The position numbers were made by a program, and so were the translations under genes. The notes beneath the pieces were generated by a model, which saw only the letters and a program-made list of their open reading frames with translations, ran no database searches and had not been told where the DNA came from. A stretch of DNA of 64,000 nt from Streptomyces luteolifulvus (lineage in GTDB: Bacteria; Actinomycetota; Actinomycetes; Streptomycetales; Streptomycetaceae): the NCBI RefSeq assembly GCF_008806595.1, contig NZ_VZRB01000038.1:1007-65006 (forward strand), read 5' to 3'. Below, piece by piece: positions 61,458-64,000 of the stretch; position 1 is the stretch's first letter; every line of letters begins with the position of its first letter.

Positions 61458-63202
61458 GAGTCCGCCTCCCCGCCCCGGGCAGGAACCCACGCTTCCAGAG
61501 CCACCGACGAGCGCAGGCCCTGCCGCCAGTCGGCCAGAAGGATCTCCACGTCCCCCACGGCGCGCCCGAGCACATGCGCCGCGTACAGCCGCCGACGGTA
61601 GCCGGCCTCCCGCAGGCTGCGCTTACGGAACGGCACCTGCGCGATGCCGCCCAGCGCCACAAGGATGAGTGCCCCCATCAGGACCGAGAACATCAGGATG
61701 AAGCCCCCGCTGACGAACGGCACGATGAGCGCTCCGTCCACCGCGGCGAGGAAGCATGCTCCCCCCGTGACCGACCAGGCCGGCACGATCGACTCGACCT
61801 GCTCGTGCGTCCGTGATTCCACATGCTTGGTGAGGTCGTCCACCGCACGGACCTCGTCGAAGCCCCGGGAGGGATCTGTGGGGTACTCGCAGGACCAGTC
61901 CTCGACCGCGAGGGTGATCGTCGCGGGCAGCAGCGAGCGCGAGGTTCTGGCCAGGGACACCGCCGCCGCACGCACACTCTCCCAGACGCAGTCCAGGGCC
62001 AGCCGCCGTGCAGGCACGCCCAGTTGGAGCAGCTCGGGCTGGAAGACGGCCCGCTCCAGCAGGGTGACGAAGTCGAGTCGTTCGTTCTCCTGCGTCGACT
62101 CTTCGTCCGCCGCCGCGGCAGCTTCCACGTTTCCCTCATGAGCGATCAACGCGCGCAACCGCGTCATGCGGTCCTGGAGTTCCGCCTCATCCGGTTCATA
62201 CTGGTCGATCAGGTGGTCCAGTGCGCTGTCCGCGTAGTGGCCTCCATGGGCCGGCAGATCACTGACCGACGGGAATGACTCCAAGTAGTTCAGTGTGCCG
62301 TCAAGGGCCGTGGCGGTTCGCCAGCCGTTCTCCAGCTCGGTCCACTGCACGCCGGTCAGCTTCCGCAGGGCATCGAAGCGGTCGCCGGTGGCCTCCTCCT
62401 CACCGAGTTCCATCAGGCGGCTCCCCCACGGGGCGAGGTACGGACCGGACGGAAGGGCGTGCCCGGCCTGGAAGGCGGTCCGGTCCTCGCGGAACCAGCG
62501 GGCCATGGCCTCACGGGCGTAGGTGTATGCGTCGAACCCGAGTTCGGCGTTGGCGATGGCCTCCAGCACCACGGCGAACTCCGAGCCGAGGTCGTCACGG
62601 TCGAGCGAGTTGAGGTAGCGGTCCATCCAGCCCGCCGCCTCACCGAGCCGGCCACGGCGCGAACAGGTGAGCGCGAAGAACAGTTTGGCCTTGGCCGAGT
62701 CGAGGTACACCGCGTGCGCAGTGGCCCGGGAGGCAATCACCGCATCGCCGTTGTGCTGGGCCGCCACCGCCATGATCGCCGGGGCGAGCCAGTACGTCGG
62801 CTCAGCGAGGAACTGCTGCCTGACGCAGGCGTCGATCGTGTCCTGGTCGACGAGTCCGCCGGCGACCGCGTGGGTCGTCAACGCATGCGTGAGACCTCGC
62901 GCCAGACCGCGGACGCGTTGCCGGTGGGCGTAATCCGCCTTCCAGATGACGATCAGCTGGGTCAGCTCCGCCTGGGCGTTGGCCACGATCTGGTGTCTGC
63001 CGTACCGCTCCACGAAGTCGTTCAGCACTTCGTGAGTCGCTGTCACCGTCTCCTTGACACTGTCGATCTCGTCACACGCGGAGGACAGCGATTTCGCCAT
63101 CGTCTCGTGTTCACGCTGCAGCACCCTCAACTCGACGTGCAGTGCCGCCGAGTCCGCGCGCAGCGGCGCGAGTAACTCTTCGAGATCCTTCTGTTCGTCC
63201 AC
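61454..63202 (-). CDS. Coiled-coil membrane protein of unknown function
   Basis: A 582-residue protein I cannot assign. Residues 5-65 form a likely coiled coil (LRADSAALHVELRVLQREHET, ACDEIDSVKETV). A long helical, repeat-like region (about 75-330) resembles TPR/solenoid proteins; DLPAHGGHYADSALDHL is a conserved-looking segment. Two hydrophobic helices (about 478-500 and 505-527, FLAAVDGALIVPFVSGGF to GALILVALGGI) anchor it, with a basic C terminus. It is transcribed first in an operon with the Ser/Thr kinase and is divergent from the P-loop ATPase gene. Threonine- and serine-rich segments could be kinase sites. Confidence 0.75.
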   Translation of the reverse strand: MDEQKDLEELLAPLRADSAALHVELRVLQREHETMAKSLSSACDEIDSVKETVTATHEVLNDFVERYGRHQIVANAQAELTQLIVIWKADYAHRQRVRGLARGLTHALTTHAVAGGLVDQDTIDACVRQQFLAEPTYWLAPAIMAVAAQHNGDAVIASRATAHAVYLDSAKAKLFFALTCSRRGRLGEAAGWMDRYLNSLDRDDLGSEFAVVLEAIANAELGFDAYTYAREAMARWFREDRTAFQAGHALPSGPYLAPWGSRLMELGEEEATGDRFDALRKLTGVQWTELENGWRTATALDGTLNYLESFPSVSDLPAHGGHYADSALDHLIDQYEPDEAELQDRMTRLRALIAHEGNVEAAAAADEESTQENERLDFVTLLERAVFQPELLQLGVPARRLALDCVWESVRAAAVSLARTSRSLLPATITLAVEDWSCEYPTDPSRGFDEVRAVDDLTKHVESRTHEQVESIVPAWSVTGGACFLAAVDGALIVPFVSGGFILMFSVLMGALILVALGGIAQVPFRKRSLREAGYRRRLYAAHVLGRAVGDVEILLADWRQGLRSSVALEAWVPARGGEADS

Positions 63203-63317
63203 GACGCCCCCGATGCCGACCGATGCTCACGCGACCTGATTCCCGAGACATTCCCCGCCAACACGCCTAATCTTCCTGGCGTATTGATGATTCATGCATC
63301 ACCAGGGGGAGGGCGCC

Positions 63318-64000
63318 GTGGAGTACGAATCCAGTCCGGTCGGCCACTTGTTCTTCGGCCGTGACGATGCCGAGAACGACTTGGCGGACGGTCTGCTCAA
63401 CGGCATGGTCTTCCGGCCCACGTACGCCTACCGGGAAGCGCTCTCCGGCCGCAAGTCACTGATCATCGGCCGCAAGGGCGCCGGCAAGAGCGCGATCTGC
63501 CGCCAGCTCGCCGCTCCGGACGGCCATCCCGGCTCCACGGTCCTGATCACACCGGACGACGCGGCCGGCGACGAGATCCGACGGTTCGAGCTCCAGGGAG
63601 TCTCCGGTGACACCGCCAAGGCCCTGATCTGGCGATATGTCTTCGCTGTTCACGCAGCCCGGTATCTGTGCGAGCACGCACGGGCCGCGCACGGCTGGCG
63701 CGCACGCTCCTCGGTACGAGCCCTGCGCGGCTTCCTGGAGGCCAACGACGAGACCGGGGACGAGCGTCTGTACGACAGACTCCGGCGAGGGGTCCGGGGC
63801 CTGCAGTCGGCGAACCTCTCACTCAAAGCGTTCGGCATCGAGGCGGGTCTCGGTCTGAACGGCTCGTCCGAAGGAGCCCGCGCCGGACGGCAGTTGGAGG
63901 TTCTGGAACGCGGCGTGGCGACGGTCTTCTCCGATCTCGGCTGTGCCGGAAGACACACACTGCTCTTCCTGGTCGACCAGCTCGAACAGGTCTGGACGAT
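63318..64000 (+). CDS. Sll1717-family P-loop ATPase, truncated by the window
   Basis: The 5' part (227 codons) of a gene leaving the window. The opening HLFFGRDDAENDLADGLLNGM and the following YREALSGRKSLIIGRKGAGKSAI match my memory of the Sll1717-type P-loop ATPases, with Walker A GRKGAGKS at 51-58 and a Walker B-like LLFLVDQLEQVW at about 214-226. The D in place of a DE-type second carboxylate suggests an STAND/KAP-like NTPase. The GTG at 63318 is preceded by GGGGGAGGG. It is 115 bp from, and divergent to, the coiled-coil protein. Sll1717 proteins occur in signalling and conflict-associated loci; this one's role is unknown. Confidence 0.82.
   Translation, partial: MEYESSPVGHLFFGRDDAENDLADGLLNGMVFRPTYAYREALSGRKSLIIGRKGAGKSAICRQLAAPDGHPGSTVLITPDDAAGDEIRRFELQGVSGDTAKALIWRYVFAVHAARYLCEHARAAHGWRARSSVRALRGFLEANDETGDERLYDRLRRGVRGLQSANLSLKAFGIEAGLGLNGSSEGARAGRQLEVLERGVATVFSDLGCAGRHTLLFLVDQLEQVWT

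Overview
The window is high-GC actinobacterial chromosome with G/C-biased third codon positions, GTG starts and ATGA/GTGA gene overlaps. Chaplin genes, LAXTG sortase substrates, and a gene order around a citA-type citrate synthase, a RecD-like helicase and a CopZ/CopA pair place it in Streptomyces. From memory, much of it resembles the S. coelicolor chaplin-to-citA interval. No rRNA, tRNA, CRISPR array or insertion sequence was found.

Layout. (1) 137-4781: small membrane proteins, an LADTG cell-wall protein and a secreted subtilisin. (2) 4849-26420: an exopolysaccharide locus. It has a tyrosine autokinase/chain-length regulator, a DUF4012 protein, a ten-gene plus-strand run (glycosyltransferases, epimerase, Wzx-like flippase, GNAT, PIG-L deacetylase, WbqC-like protein, methyltransferase), a convergent minus-strand run (two FkbM-like methyltransferases, two epimerases, a glycosyltransferase and a MraY/WecA-type initiating enzyme) and a nucleotide-sugar dehydrogenase. 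No Wzy polymerase is visible. A PAS-GGDEF diguanylate cyclase (26782-28665) adjoins it. (3) 28642-32250: a hypothetical protein, a VKOR-like protein, a small hypothetical and three chaplins, one long and sortase-anchored. (4) 32692-39426: a VWA lipoprotein, an alpha/beta hydrolase fused to an ABC ATPase with its permease, and an APC permease.

(5) 39674-46855: a myo-inositol catabolic operon (iolC, aldolase, iolB, iolD, mmsA) divergent from an inosose-dehydratase-like gene; the shared promoter region carries a TGTC-N2-GACA operator candidate. (6) 47054-54113: a small HTH protein, a zinc-type dehydrogenase, an MMPL exporter divergent from its probable TetR repressor (two matched operators 30 bp apart), and copZ-copA behind a CsoR-type palindrome. 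(7) 54815-60196: citrate synthase, RecD-like helicase and a LacI regulator. (8) 60297-64000: a soluble Ser/Thr kinase overlapping a coiled-coil membrane protein, divergent from a Sll1717-family P-loop ATPase that runs off the window. This last group is the least explained and the best candidate for an undescribed system.

Strong hairpins close most transcription units. Other unexplained structure: a 77-bp element repeated ahead of two exopolysaccharide genes, an 18-bp perfect palindrome just upstream of a chaplin start, and several short tandem duplications, two of them across stop codons.
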